Notes: a model not told the origin generated them from the sequence alone. A stretch of DNA of 64,000 nt from Halocaridina rubra (GCA_037179515.1 JAXCGZ010015155.1:76001-140000), one strand, 5' to 3'; shown: positions 47,479 to 60,276, numbered from the stretch's first letter. Numbers and translations are program-made.

Positions 47479-47581
47479 ATTATTATTTTTAGCATTATTA
47501 TTATTACTCTCAAGTGAGGAATTTTTCATCCTCTGCTTCCTTAGTGTTAATTCCTTCTTACTCAGCAGTTTCTTCTTTTTC

Positions 47582-47706
47582 CTGGCGTGGGTTCCAGGCT
47601 GCACCCAAGATGAGGTTAGAAAGGACATTCACTCTGGGTAACGGTCACACCTGCCGAAACCAAAGTCCTCCCTAGTGGAAAAGGGAGTCTGTGGCGTAAA
47701 ACCGGC
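47582..47706 (+). mobile_element. 5'-truncated tRNA-derived SINE
   Basis: The body (GAGGTTAGAAAGGACATTCA) and tail (GTGGCGTAAAACCGG) are present, but most of the tRNA-like head is lost. Confidence 0.8.
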
Positions 47707-48492
47707 CACTCACATTTTCAGATGGCATCAGGTTGAGCATAAAACAGAAGTCTAGAACGCTGATATGAAGGTCTGCTCGTGAGGGAAAAATTATATATCA
47801 CAGACGTGTTAAGATGTAAATTAGTCTTGGTATATCGGTGGTGATATCAAATAAAGAAATTGATTAGCCAATGAATACCTTTAATCGCTTTTTCTGATAT
47901 GATGAAAGTATGCAACGTAGCCTAGGGTTATTGACTAATTTAGGTAGTTTCTGAAATCTGTCACATGTAGGCCTAAAGTCGCTATGTGATCGTGAAAATT
48001 TATAAGCTTTGCTTGAACACAGCCTCGTTATCTCCGTTATATGGTACGGATATATAGTTGATAATTCTTATATGAGTACAAGAAGGAAATGCTTAGAAAG
48101 ATAATCATGTATGTTCAGTTGTTCTGGAAGACGAATTTGCTATTTTTACATTAACATAGGCCTATACGAGTTTATTTAATAAGAACTGACATGAGTCAGG
48201 GTTTTTTTTTCAGCATATTCTGTTCTTGGTACACTATTTTTTTTAAGTATTTTTCAACAGACGAGGTCCATTGCATTAAATGTTAGTAATTTATTTAGCC
48301 TATAAAGAAAGAGAAAATATGTTCGTAGAGGCAAAAAGAACACACTAAGTAAACGTAATAATTCATGAGTAAAAGTTGGCAAGAGCACAGACACGCACAC
48401 ACACACACACACAGCTGAATTTTCCTATATGCATTATAGAACAACATCTTCAATGTTAGTTTTATGACCGCACAGGCGGCTTAAGTACTTTG

Positions 48493-48494
<2 letters not shown>

Positions 48495-48560
<66 letters not shown>
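48495..48560. repeat. (CT)n microsatellite
   Basis: About 33 units, ending exactly at the start of a SINE. Confidence 0.95.
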
Positions 48561-48562
<2 letters not shown>

Positions 48563-48760
48563 CTAGTACAGTGGTAACGCGCTGGCTTCGCATTCATGAG
48601 GTCGAAAGATCGGTTCCCGTCCAAGACCGAGAGTTTAAGCTGTTTACTGGCAGGAACTGCTGTGGGTGGACACCACAGTGGGGGGTTGGGGCTTACCCTG
48701 GCTGACGAATACCCATTGTATTGAAATGGAAATAAAGTATTATTATTATTATTATTATTA
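48561..48760 (+). mobile_element. SINE of a second family (GGCTAGTACAGTGG), with (TTA)n tail
   Basis: The tRNA-like head GGCTAGTACAGTGGTAACGC contains GCTGGCTTCGCATTCATGAG and a B-box region GATCGGTTCCCGTCC. The body is GTTTAAGCTGTTTACTGGCA through GACGAATACCCATTGTA, and it ends GGAAATAAAG followed by (TTA)n. Confidence 0.85.
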
Positions 48761-49804
48761 CTCTCTCTCTCTCTCTCTTATTCTTGGAGACGTAATAAAG
48801 GATCTGTTTATATTTCTGAGGTCTTGCAAATGTGGTAGGCTTTAGATATTTCGTATTCCGACCACGTGCTTGGTTTGCTCCCAAGCAGAATTTCATTAGA
48901 AGAAAGTAGTTGGGGGTTTACACTGAACATTAAATTAACTGCGATAGATACCCTGATCTGCCTTTGTAACGGTTCTATAAGTAGTTCAGTGTACTCTGTT
49001 CCTTACCCAGGAGGTTCCGAGTTTAACTTTCCAATTATTCTTTCGTCAGTATGAGTATAAGATGACGAGAATATAGACATATGTGATAAGCCATTATATT
49101 CAATACAGCAGGCTCCGTCAGAACACCACGAGGTGTGTAGGACCAATTGTGGAAGAGAAACCAAGAAGTAAGAGAGGTGCTAAGGCCAGAAATTTCGGTC
49201 TTGCAGCTATAGGCCTTCAGCTCCCGTATTTTCATTCATTGGAAGTTCTGTCTGTTTGAAACTAGTTTTGCCACATCAACATTCCGTAAATGTGGTCAGT
49301 TTATTGTTTTACAGTCTAATAATAATGTTGCTGATGACTTTTGAGGCAAATTCATGAAACCAGTCTAGTTAGTTTTCCGCAAATATTGAGGCAAATTCAT
49401 GAAACTAACCTAGATAGTGTTCCGTACTAGCTACCTCTCTTGTTGTAACTTTTATCAACTCGGCAGGTTTAGTGAGTAGTATATCCATTACCGAATCAGT
49501 CATGGAACACAGTCATGTGCTTGGGCTCGATAAGTACACATACACGCACATACACTCAGACACAGCTTGTTTTGCGTCATTCATAGTAAAGGCTTCTGAT
49601 GTATGGTTGTTAATGAAGGTCTATTTTAGATGAAGGAAAGAAACTCTACATGTGTAAGTGCAGGATAAAAGGAAGCCAGATTCAAAACTTGTGTGATGCA
49701 GAACTCGAGGGTGTTAACCTTTTTGATTTAGAGGAGAGTTTCATGGGTATTTACGAGCATACACGTGTCCGTACCTCTTAATAAGAATAATGATGATGAT
49801 GATG

Positions 49805-49852
<48 letters not shown>
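49805..49852. repeat. (AAT)n microsatellite
   Basis: About 16 units, directly 5' of the next repeat. Confidence 0.93.
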
Positions 49853-49855
<3 letters not shown>

Positions 49856-50040
49856 TCTCCGTGTTCCCCTGCGTGTCGTAAGAGACGACCAAATGGGTCG
49901 AAGCGAGGGGGCTGGGAATCCCCTCCTCTGAATTTCACTTCCCAAAGAGTCAGACTATTTAGACATGACTCAGCCATTCCCCTTATAAGGGGAAAAATGG
50001 CTCAAGTATATAAATTATAATAATAAAAATAATAACAATA
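49853..50040 (+). repeat. Third interspersed family (TCGTAAGAG...CTCAGCC), with AAT tail
   Basis: Shares GTTCCCCTGCGTGTCGTAAG, GGGAATCCCCTCCTCT and TGACTCAGCC-CCCCTTA-AAGGG with copies at 56079 and 59018. It ends in TAATAATAA. Confidence 0.8.
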
Positions 50041-50093
50041 ATGATTATTATTATTATTATTATTATTAGGGGAGACAGCCAAGGTAGATAGAT

Positions 50094-50094
50094 A

Positions 50095-50160
<66 letters not shown>
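50094..50160. repeat. (ATT)n-(ATC)n microsatellite
   Basis: (ATT)n passes into (ATC)n at about 50129. Confidence 0.93.
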
Positions 50161-50161
<1 letters not shown>

Positions 50162-50267
50162 GATACAGATATATAGACCATTTATGACTTCCAGCCACCA
50201 AGGTTATTGAATGAAGGCATTGTTCAAGCACTGACCTTACACATCCAGTGACGTTATCACTTAGCTT

Positions 50268-50268
<1 letters not shown>

Positions 50269-50316
<48 letters not shown>
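50269..50316. repeat. (AAT)n microsatellite
   Basis: About 16 units. Confidence 0.93.
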
Positions 50317-50318
<2 letters not shown>

Positions 50319-50376
50319 TCTACCTCAATATAATGGCCCGATGCAAGCCTTCATTGTTATAACAATAGCAGGCTGT

Positions 50377-50408
50377 GAGTGTGTGTGTGTGTGTGTGCGC
50401 GCGCGCGC
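50377..50408. repeat. (GT)n-(GC)n compound tract
   Basis: Alternating purine-pyrimidine run of about 32 bp, a sequence type able to adopt Z-DNA. Confidence 0.85.
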
Positions 50409-50566
50409 ATCATTTTGTGTTTGACCATTGCCCTGTTGTTTTTTTCTTCCTTGATATTGTAGCGGATGACAAGAGTTCCGTCATAAGGGCCATTGGTAGA
50501 TTGAAAGTCATTGTAATGTATCATTGACGTTGCATTGTGTTGGGTTTCCGTTCATGCACTTCCGGC

Positions 50567-50670
<104 letters not shown>

Positions 50671-50869
50671 CACACACCGCAGGTCAGCAACCATGGTATC
50701 ATTGCGTATTTTGTAGTGGCATGAAGTGACCTCCGTGTTTGTGTATGTATTGTAATTTTGTACAAAAGTTCATCATTCACTAATTTAATATGATCTTGAA
50801 TATTTTATTTATTTATTATTTAAGGTTTTGTATTAATAACCAGTGTAAATTGTAAACAAAAGTTTATTA

Positions 50870-50954
<85 letters not shown>

Positions 50955-50970
50955 TATTATTATTATTATA
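50870..50970. repeat. (ATT)n microsatellite
   Basis: About 33 units with a few substitutions. Confidence 0.94.
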
Positions 50971-51374
50971 GCAGCATAATAGTATTTTTACAATCGCGTC
51001 TCGTTAAGCACCTTTTATATTTGTCTCACAATTTTCATATAAAGTATATATCCTATTTTTATATCATAACACTGGATTCTAGTCAAAAAATTTCAAGGTC
51101 ATTTGAATATTAAAGCAACATTTCTCATCAGCTTTAAGAATATACATATCAACTTTGATGAATAGTAGTCTCCATGTCGCCATGTGGTCTCCACTCCCAA
51201 TCGGGCCTTTTGTTTTCATGGTGATAATGAATTTTACGGTGAATAGCGAAAGGGGATGGGGAGGTGTCGAGGCTCACAGGTGGTAGTTGGATGCTGATCT
51301 GGCTATTCATTCATCATCTATGAATTGCCTTTATTTCCTACTGGATACTGATGCTTTAGGGTGCTGCTACTGCG

Positions 51375-51482
51375 ACGGATCGCGCCCCGTCCAGGCAAAA
51401 GAGTTTAAGCTGTTTACTGGGGAGGTTACTGCTGTGGCTGGGCACCACAGTGGGGTTATTGGGCCTGTGCCGGCTGGCGACC
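51375..51482 (+). mobile_element. Partial second-family SINE
   Basis: Body only: GAGTTTAAGCTGTTTACTGG, GTTACTGCTGTGGCTGGGCA and CCGGCTGGCGA. The head is degraded. Confidence 0.75.
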
Positions 51483-51659
51483 ACCCTACGGGTCCTCCAT
51501 GATCCGTTCCACCCATCCGTGGTGGAGAATCTAAAAAATAAGATGCTACTGCCTCAAAACAAATATTTCATCTTTTGGGCTTTTCCAGGAAGGAAGGACA
51601 CACTGACCCGCTGTGTTTGCGCAGACGGAGAAGGCCTCCTACGCATTTGCGTCAACTTA

Positions 51660-52290
51660 ATGACTTGGCTCTTTTGTAAGAGTAATACAAAAAGAGGTTT
51701 TTATTATATTAATGGGTTTATATTAACTCCTTTATGACTTGGCTCCTTTGTAATAGTAATGTAAAAAGAGGTTTTTATTGTATTAATGGGTTTATATTAA
51801 TTCCTTTATGACTTGGCTCCTTTGTAATAGTAATGTAAAAAGAGGTTATTATTATATTAATGGGTTTATATTAACTCCTTTATGATTTGACTCCTTTGTA
51901 ACAGTAATGGAAAAAGAGGTTTTTATTATATTAATGGGTTCATATTAACTCCTTTATGATTTGACTCCTTTGTAACAGTAATGGAAAAAGAGGTTTTTAT
52001 TATATTAATGGGTTTATATTAACTTCTTTATGACTTGGCTCCTTTGTAATAGTAATGTAAATAAGATTGGAAAGAGGTTTCTATTTCATTAGTGGCTTTA
52101 TGTTACCTCCTTTATGACTTGGCTCCTTTGTAATAGTAATTTAAGAAAAGAAGATTAGGAAGAGGTTTTTTTTGATTAGTGATTTCATATGAACGCCTTT
52201 ATGATATGGCTCCTTTGTAATAGTGATGTAAAGAATTGGAAACAGGTTTTTTATGCTATTAGTATTTTTCTTTTAATTCCTTTGGTCATG
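51660..52290. repeat. Tandem repeat, unit about 74 bp, about 8 copies
   Basis: Each unit has TTTATGACTTGGCTCCTTTG, TAATAGTAATGTAAAAAGAG, then GTTTTTATT and TTAATGGGTTTATATTAA. The first five copies are nearly identical; the last three drift and gain small insertions. Confidence 0.94.
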
Positions 52291-53064
52291 AGAGTATTTA
52301 TTTAAACAAAAGTTTGTTTAACAGAAGGGTGTGGACCCTAACTCATACTTAATGTTTACATGGCAAAAATCCAGCCATTTGGAGGAACAAGACAGCTCAT
52401 GTTGGTTCCGGCACCAAGCCTGGATCAATATAGAATTTTTTTTTTGTTAGAAAGGGCAACCAACCGTAAAGTTCTGAGGTACACTGAACATTAGTCTCAC
52501 AACAGTTTAGTGAAAAACAGCGACCCTTAAGAACATGAGAAAAAACTGTTGAAAAAGACAGGCTATCTTAATTAGGATTGCATATTGGAAACTTATTTGA
52601 AGTTATTAAAAGCTACTTGAATAATATAGCAATTTGTCCTTTACCCCCTCTAAAGCTTTATTGGTGCTACTGTACTCTACTGTCTATCGGAACAATTACG
52701 ATGTACAGTCCATGTCTATCGAGGATATTAGCATATAGTGTTTATAGCATATAGTTTATATGACTATTGATAATCGAGATGTATAGAGATAAGATATGAA
52801 AGGTTAGGGTGCAGTAAACTGCTGATATTCAGGTAGATAGCATGCTATTACAGCACAGCTTTCAGTCACATAGTTCATATGCTATTAGAATAATTCAGGT
52901 TTGAATTAAGTTAGATTAGTCATCCCTGTTTATATGTATGTGGATAATATAATGTACATATGTACGTTTTTATTTGATAGTGTATTTGATTTTTTTTTAT
53001 GATACACTATATAAAGATTTTTTTTTCCTACTTTCAGGTTAAGCACATTCTATCCACGTATTAT

Positions 53065-53185
<121 letters not shown>

Positions 53186-54035
53186 CAAGTATTTAGCATA
53201 TCAGCACGAATATATTACGCTTATATCAATTTCATTTAATTGTATGTAATCTGTTAATGTAATATATGTATAATATAGACTAAGACTGATTTTTTTTTCA
53301 TTTTTTCATGATCTATTTTTCACTTTTATTCCTCCGAAAAACTTATACGTCCATAGAATACGTAGAGAAATATTGTTATACGAATAAGTCTTTGATGGAC
53401 GTATTCGGACGAATATTGGACGCATATTCATTACCGTATTATAATAGACTCTGTATTATGATGTATTCTATTATCATATTCTCTTTGTATCGCAGCAGTC
53501 ATGTGCAAAGTTATTATGATGTCATTGGAGGGGGTCTTTGTCTATCTGTAATATTCTGTGGATGAATATCTGCCGTACATTTTTTTTTCTCTTTATTTTA
53601 AAATTTTTCATTTTGTGCACACCATGTATGATTTTTCCTTTTTGAACGTGAAGTTAGGGTGTGTGTGTGTGTGTGTGTGTGTTTTTTTACGGGCCAAGAC
53701 AGCTACCCGCATTCGTCCCCGGCACCGACAAAGCATAAAGCAAAGAAAAAACATATGTAGTGTTATGACTTGTCAGATGTGAATGGATAGTAAGAAATGT
53801 GTGACATATACGCCTAAATATTTAATGTAAATGTAGACATAGGAAGAGAATCGTTATTGATCATACTTGATTTTGCCTGGCCTGTTTGTTTGTTTTTTTT
53901 ATTCATTCCATTTGTACACACACTTTTACACACGATTTTGTTTAAGGAAAACCACCTATACCAGCCTTTGGTGAATTAATGAAAATTAAGTTAATGAATC
54001 ATTAGCCTGTGAGTAGTACTAATTATCTATGTATA

Positions 54036-54230
54036 GTTCCGGTTTTACGTCACGGACTCCCTTTTCTACTAAGGGCTAGGACGGTTGCCTTCTTGCGAAG
54101 GACTTGTTTTGGCAGATGTAATCGTTATCCTGAGTGCATGCCCTTGCTAACCTCAGACCATGACGGGGCGCGAACCCTCGACCTGACGCCTCAAAGTCGC
54201 GGACGCTACTGCTTGAGCCACCGTGACTAC
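54036..54230 (-). mobile_element. tRNA-derived SINE with 18-bp target-site duplication
   Basis: Complete family member. Flanked by ACTAATTATCTATGTATA at 54018-54035 and 54231-54248. Confidence 0.94.
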
Positions 54231-54559
54231 ACTAATTATCTATGTATAAGTTACACTAATTATGCCGAAAATTATAACAAAACACATATACAGAGAATGC
54301 TGTTAATAGGGATCCTTTTGGGTCTTCAGCCATTATGAATCTGGATAATGATTATTCAGTAACTGTGTGTGTGTGTTTATTGATTAGTCATATAGACTTA
54401 CATTGAAATAAATGTATTAATTATTGCATAATATTTTTATATATTTTGGGATTTGAAAGAAGGAAATTAAGAGAAATACTTCTTCATGTAAATTTTTGTC
54501 GCAACGATTTTAATGTTCTATTTCAGGCTTGCGTATAATTTCGCACTACGTTGTTGTTT

Positions 54560-54732
54560 CGGTTTTATGTCACGGGCTCCTTTTCCTACCAAGGGCTAGG
54601 ACGGTTGCCTTCTTGCGAAGGACTTGCTTTGGCAGATGTAATCCTTACCCTGAGTGCATGCCCTTGCTAACCTCAGACCGTGACGGGGCGCGAACCCTCG
54701 ACCTGACGCCTCAGAGTCGCGGACGCTACAGC
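54560..54732 (-). mobile_element. tRNA-derived SINE, head-truncated
   Basis: Lacks about 20 bp of the tRNA head. Flanked by TTCGCACTAC at 54540 and 54733. Confidence 0.9.
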
Positions 54733-54964
54733 TTCGCACTACAGTGATGGATATTATATTTCAGTGATATGTTGAATTTTTCGCTTTAAATAGTACAATT
54801 CATGTGTAAAATAAGATATTTTTTTAATTATTATCATTATTAATAAGCTAATATATATTTATAGCACAAAACAATGATGTCGGTTAGAGGAACTGTATAT
54901 CTTTAGATTTCCTGAGCTTTCCTATTAATATTGAAAAAGATATTACGTTGTTCATGATAAAAGA

Positions 54965-55161
54965 ATATACGGTTTTACGTCACGGACTCCCTTTTCTACT
55001 AAGGGCTAGGACGGTTGCCTTCTTGCGAAGGACTTGTTTTGGCAGATGTAATCGTTACCCTGAGTGCATGCCCTTTGCTAACCTCAGACCGTGACGGGGC
55101 GCGAACCCTCGACCTGACGCCTCAGAGTCGCGGACGCTACCGCTTGAGCCATGGTGACTAC
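54965..55161 (-). mobile_element. tRNA-derived SINE with 33-bp target-site duplication
   Basis: Complete copy. The flanks at 54932-54964 and 55162-55194 are identical over 33 bp, starting TGAAAAAGATATTACGTTG. Confidence 0.94.
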
Positions 55162-55560
55162 TGAAAAAGATATTACGTTGTTCATGATAAAAGATTATAA
55201 ATATTTTGGCTTCAGAAAATAACTAGGGAGTTATTTTGAGCTCTTCTCGGAAACCCGAGAAAGGAAAAGGTTTTTTTAGGATAAATTTTTTTGTTGTCAT
55301 CTGCAGAAAATTCACTCTGATGTTGAAGATATTACACGTTTTTCTGCACATAGTATTTATTTTAAACACTTGAAAATGTATTTGGTATTGTATGTAGATT
55401 TATTTTTATTTCCTATTTGTTTTCCTTTCTTGATGTCGGCTACCCCCCAATTAAAGGGGGAAACAGCCAAGGTATATGTATGTATGTATATGTAGCACAT
55501 TGGAAATAGTAAATTTCATCCACCTGGGGGGAACATTTCTTTAAAATTTAATTTAAACCT

Positions 55561-55713
55561 TTATTTCCATTATACAATGGGTATTCGTCAGCCGGGGCAA
55601 GCCCCAACCCCCCACTGTGGTGCCCAGCCACAGCAGTAACTCTCGGTCTTGGACGGGAACCGATCTCTCGACCTCGTGAATGCGAAGCCAGCGCGTTATC
55701 ACTGTACTTGCCA
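55561..55713 (-). mobile_element. Second-family SINE, - strand
   Basis: The reverse complement shows GGCAAGTACAGTGATAACGC, GCTGGCTTCGCATTCACGAG and the 3' part ACGAATACCCATTGTA followed by TGGAAATAAAG. Confidence 0.85.
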
Positions 55714-55724
55714 AAGGCTAGAAT

Positions 55725-55808
55725 ACCTTCTTCGTGTTCCCCTGCATGTCGTACAATTCGATTAGGGCTCCCATCCTTTGTATTTTCCTCTCACAGAGAT
55801 TCGAGAGT
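55725..55808 (+). repeat. Fragment of third interspersed family
   Basis: CTTCGTGTTCCCCTGCATGT and GGGCTCCCATCCTTTGTATTT match the first half of the 56079 copy. Confidence 0.6.
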
Positions 55809-55860
55809 ATTTCCTATGTAGAATATAAAAAATAGAAATATACTTACCTTCTGGAGGATG

Positions 55861-56055
55861 GATTCGGTTTTACGTCACGAACTCCCTTTTCTACTAAGGG
55901 CTAGGACGGCTGCCTCCTTACGAAGGACTTGTTTTGGCAGATGTAATCGTTACCCTGAGTGTATGCCCTTACTAACCTCAGTCCGTGACGGCGCGCGAAC
56001 CCTCGACCTGCCGCCTCAGAGTCGCAGACGCTACCATTTTGCCACGTAGACTACT
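55861..56055 (-). mobile_element. tRNA-derived SINE with 18-bp target-site duplication
   Basis: Complete copy. CTTACCTTCTGGAGGATG occurs at 55843-55860 and 56056-56073. Confidence 0.94.
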
Positions 56056-56078
56056 CTTACCTTCTGGAGGATGATGGC

Positions 56079-56248
56079 AAGAATATCTTCTCCACGTTCT
56101 CCTGCGTGTCTTAAAAATCGGCTAAATAGGGGAGCGACGGTATGGGAATCCCCTCTTGTATTTTCTTCTTGCATAGTCAGATAAATTGCTTTGACTCAGT
56201 TAACCCCCTTATAAGGGGGATTTGGGCTCTTGTAAATAGATATTTATA
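56079..56248 (+). repeat. Third interspersed family copy
   Basis: CACGTTCTCCTGCGTGTCTT, GGGAATCCCCTCTTGTATTT and TTGACTCAGTTAACCCCCTT are shared with the 49853 and 59018 copies. Confidence 0.75.
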
Positions 56249-56399
56249 TAGAGCATCCAAGTGTATATCCATACCTTGTATATGTGTTTGTGTGTGTTTC
56301 GATAGAAAATACTGCATTTTTTAGTATTTTAGATTAAATGACGAAACTATTCAGTTTACGACTAGTTAATAGTTTTGGATATCAAACACTATATAAATG

Positions 56400-56605
56400 T
56401 TACGGTTCTCTTTCTATGCCTACATCAACACCGAATATTCTTGGATATTCGTTGCACATGTCTTATTATCCCTTCACATCTGACAATTCACAATACACGC
56501 CCGATCTCTGGTTCTCTCTGTTTTCTTCGTACCCAGGCCTTATGAGGGTAGATTTATTTATTTATTTATTTATTTTGGCCCGTCCTGGTGTCACAATCAT
56601 AAAAA
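56400..56605 (+). repeat. GAATATTCTTGG-family repeat, 5' truncated
   Basis: From GTTACGGTTCT through the GAATATTCTTGG block and GGCCCGTCCTGGTGTCACAA, with a (TTTA)n inside. Confidence 0.85.
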
Positions 56606-56818
56606 AAAAATGATGATAGTTGGGTGAAGAGAGAAATGGAGGGATATTTGGAAGGGGAGGGGGGTGGCAATAGAGAATTGGCAAATGTAACTCACACGAT
56701 GAACACCTTTGCAATTCCGTCAACACTCTTCTGAAGGATACTGAAGAGTAAAACTGCTTAGATGTTGCACTAGAAATCGCCTAAATACTAGTGGTTCTGA
56801 ACCTTCTTCGTGTGATGA

Positions 56819-57011
56819 TTCGGTTTTACGACTCGAACTCCCATTTCTACTAAGGGCTCGGACGGATGCCTTCTTGCGAAGGACTTGTTTTGGCATGTGC
56901 AATCGTTACCCTGAGTGTATGCCCTTACTAACCTCAGTCCGTGACGAGGCGCGAACCCTCGACCTGCCGACACAGAGTCGCGGACGCTACCATTTAGCCA
57001 CGGAGACTACC
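56819..57011 (-). mobile_element. tRNA-derived SINE with target-site duplication
   Basis: Complete copy. TCTGAACCTTCTTCGTG at 56796 and TCTGAACCTTCGTG at 57012 are the duplicated flanks, with a 3-bp difference. Confidence 0.9.
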
Positions 57012-57508
57012 TCTGAACCTTCGTGTATTTTACCATTTTGACCATTTCACGTAACCTTATTATTACCTGTGTCTGTAAGTAGGTTGAATCAACACTAGCA
57101 AACTAGTAGTCACTGTCCAACGGTATTTATTTGGGGGGATGTACTGCTCATTTATATAAACAAAAAGAAAAGGAATGCACTTTACTCTTAATATTATAAG
57201 TCGAATTATTTGATCGAATTGATTAGAAACAAGATTTAAGTTATCAATAATGTTTAGTGGCTACTTTGTCCGTGCCCAAAATTAAATACTTTTAACCGAA
57301 TATTTTATCTTCTATATTGGCAATTTTTTCCCCTGGGATAAGTCTGTTTTCATGTGCTTACCTTGAAAGTATTTGCAACAGCATGCCAAGAGATAATTGC
57401 AGCAAAACACGTGCGTTTTTCTCTGAAGATTTTCGTCAGTTGCATATTTTCCGCGTTGAGCTGCAAATGTTCATATGCTGTACATCAGCTCTATCTATGA
57501 TGATGATG

Positions 57509-57682
57509 ATCCGATTTTACGTTATGGACTCCCTTTTCTATTAAGGGCTTGGTGCCTCCTTTGGAAGGGCTTTAGGTTTGGCTGTGCGCGATCGTTACCC
57601 TGAGTAAATGCCCTTGCTAAACTCAGACCATGGCGGGTTTTGAACTCACGACCTGACGGATGAAAGTCGCGTATGCTATGCC
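57509..57682 (-). mobile_element. tRNA-derived SINE, diverged
   Basis: Tail complement CGATTTTACGTTATGGACTC, body and weakened B box (GGGTTTTGAACTC on the + strand). The head is incomplete. Confidence 0.82.
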
Positions 57683-58017
57683 TTTTTCTTATGCTTGCTC
57701 GAAAGTTGTCATTGGCTAAGAGACGGCAGACATGTTTCTGATAATATGTCTGGTTGAGTAGCGCTGGTTTTCCGTTGTCTTAACTGTGCTTTATTCAGCC
57801 TGCCATGTCTGCAAGAGATAGGACTCATCAGGCACAACTACTAGGCTTACGGAGATGATTCAGATATATTTAATTTATATTTACAGAATAAAATGATTAT
57901 ATTTAAGGAGACAGAGTAGAATTTCATGAAACGAAACAAAATTTAAGACACAGATGTAGGCAATAGAGTTCCTCTTTATAAATTGGATATCTAATTTCAC
58001 TAAATGAATTATGCATG

Positions 58018-58325
58018 TAGTAGGTTGGCCCATGGCACCAACTGCCTATTGCAATACTACACCTGAAGGGGCCATTGGACTTAAATAAGACTGTCCAGAA
58101 CAGTTCGATGTTAAGTCTTCCTTCAGTTACGGTTTTCTTACTATGCCTACATCAACACCGAATATTCTTGGATATTCGTTGCACATGTCTTATTATGCCT
58201 TCACATCTGGCAAGTCATAATACACTCCTGATCTCTGGTTTTCTTTATGTTTTCTTCGTACCCAGGCCTGATGAGGGTAGATTTATTTTCTTTTGCCCGT
58301 CCTGGTGTCACAATCATAAACAAAA
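58018..58325 (+). repeat. GAATATTCTTGG-family repeat, full-length copy
   Basis: Starts GTAGTAGGTTGGCCCATGGC; contains CAGTTCGATGTTAAGTCTTC, the GAATATTCTTGG block and CGTACCCAGGCCTGATGAGG, and ends CCTGGTGTCACAATCATAA. Same order as the 60571 copy. Non-coding; could be the 3' end of a LINE or a SINE. Confidence 0.88.
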
Positions 58326-58760
58326 AACAAACAAAAACCCTAATTATTGTAATATAGATTTTATTATATTGGTATAATAGCCCGATATTCCCTCTGAAAA
58401 CAAGGTTTGCGTTAAAGGAAAAAATAAAAATATTTGAAGCTAATGCTGATATTTCTCGCCAAAAAGAAATGAGATTTCGCTGCGCGAATTATTCAGTCTC
58501 TCGCAGTGCAGTGTGGTCGAGGTTTTATATGTGGCGAGCCTTGAGTTGTAATGGTTTGATAAATTCGAGATGCAGCTTTTGCCTTGTCATTCAAAGTGGC
58601 TTCTCGGGGAGACAAAAGTCACTTGCCACAAAATTTGCTCTTGTCATGAACATTGCATTTTTACACGGTTTGGGAAAGGGGGGAGGAGGAGGAGGGGAGG
58701 GGGGAGAGGTATAGCTTGAAGAAAAGATGAATACACTCCATCACATTCATTTATTATTTT

Positions 58761-58896
<136 letters not shown>

Positions 58897-58967
58897 GAAA
58901 TAAACCATTATTCAAGTCTTTAGAATATAAAATACTAATATCAAGTTAGTAAAAAGTTGATTACAAT

Positions 58968-59198
58968 ATAATAATAATAACAATAATAATAATATTATTA
59001 TTATTATTAGTTATTATTATTCCCCCTGCGAGATGGGGGCTAGACTACTTTCTGCTTGTCGTAAGAGTCGACTAAATGTGGCGGAGCGAGGGGACTGGAA
59101 ATCCCCTCCTCTGTATTCAGCCTCCCAAAGACTCAGAGTATTTTACCTTGACTCAGCCACGCCCCTTAGAAAGGGAAAATGGCTCATGTATATAGATA
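58968..59198 (+). repeat. Third interspersed family copy with AAT/ATT tracts on both sides
   Basis: TTGTCGTAAGAGTCGACTAA, GGAAATCCCCTCCTCTGTAT and TTGACTCAGCCACGCCCCTT match the 49853 copy. (AAT)n lies 5' and (ATT)n 3'. Confidence 0.8.
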
Positions 59199-59225
59199 AT
59201 TATTATTATTATTATTATTATTATT

Positions 59226-59397
59226 GGTGTGGCTACCGTGGCCGGGTGGTAAGGCTCACGACATTGATATGTCAGATCGTCGGTTCGAGACTCACCACGG
59301 GCTGAAGTTAGATAGGCCATACACTCAGGGTAATGGTTGCACTGCTAAAACTAGGCACCGTCCTAACCCTTAATAGAAAAGTGAGTCTGTGACGTAA
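59226..59397 (+). mobile_element. tRNA-derived SINE
   Basis: Head GGTGTGGCTACCGTGGCCGG, B-box-like TCGGTTCGAGACTC, tail GTGACGTAAGAGAGG. Inserted at the end of a (TTA)n tract. Confidence 0.83.
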
Positions 59398-59559
59398 GAG
59401 AGGATTATCATTATTATTATTAGTGTTATTGTTGTTCTAATATTTTGAGTGTGACACCAGAACAGGCAAGAAAACTGCCTTCTTGAGGCCCGAGCACCCA
59501 TACAATTATTAAGACGAAGAAAAAATAGAAATTTAAGGACAAGGCAGAAATAAGGGAAT

Positions 59560-60110
59560 GCTACACAATAGGAAAAGGACAGGCTGAAAAAATAGTCAAA
59601 GCATTGAAGACCAAGAGATATGGCAGGATTAGGCCCTGAGATTGCGATATATCAGGGTTTTTTTTTTTCAAAGAAGATAGGTTATAAGTATTAGGAAAGA
59701 CAGCAGGAGGAAGAGAGATCCAGAGTCCGGAGGTAGATGGGAAGAAGCAGTCGCTGCACCGACCAGTTCGCGAGCTACAAATCTCCGCATAGTACCTGTG
59801 AGACAAGGCCGCTTGGCGAGTGTTACGCGTTCCTCGGCAGCGGGTGAAGGAAGCAACTGGCCAACTCATCAGAGCAGCGATGGAAGTAGGAGCGATAGAA
59901 TAGAGAAAGGGATGATACCTATTGGCGAAGAGAAAGAGGATCCTAATTAGAAGTAAGAGAAGGGTAATGGATGAGTCTGATTGCCTTAGATTCAACTCTA
60001 TCAAGGAGATACTTATAAGAAAAGCACCTCAGATGTGCAAGTATTATTCTAAGCAGGGACGGATAAGACCTTTGTAGATTTTGATTACCTGGAGAGAGGA
60101 AAATAATGAC
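59560..60110 (-). pseudogene. Jockey-like non-LTR retrotransposon, C-terminal reverse-transcriptase fragment
   Basis: On the - strand LDRVESKAIRLIHYPSLTS lies in one frame (about 60010-59945). GTRNTRQAALSHRYYAE and CFFPSTSGLWISLPPAVFPN lie in another (about 59850-59690). This is the C-terminal region typical of arthropod jockey-type polymerases, split by a frameshift and with no catalytic core. Dead remnant. Confidence 0.82.
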
Positions 60111-60276
60111 GAAAACGAAAAAAAAAAACAAGTTTAGAGGTATAAGGACAGAAAAAATGGATGTTTGAAAGTCATTTTCATAGTGGTTGAGATTATAGAT
60201 AAGATTAATGGTAAATGAAGCGTTTTTATGATTACATTTAAATCCCTTTTGAGTTGCAGCTCAAGATTCTTAGGCC

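Noticed and set aside
54009..54747. Recurrent peptide with RRTCFGRCN and DGARTLDLTPQSR at several sites (also 34157, 55858, 63163)
   Set aside because: It is the antisense reading of the tRNA-derived SINE, which explains its recurrence. Not a gene family.
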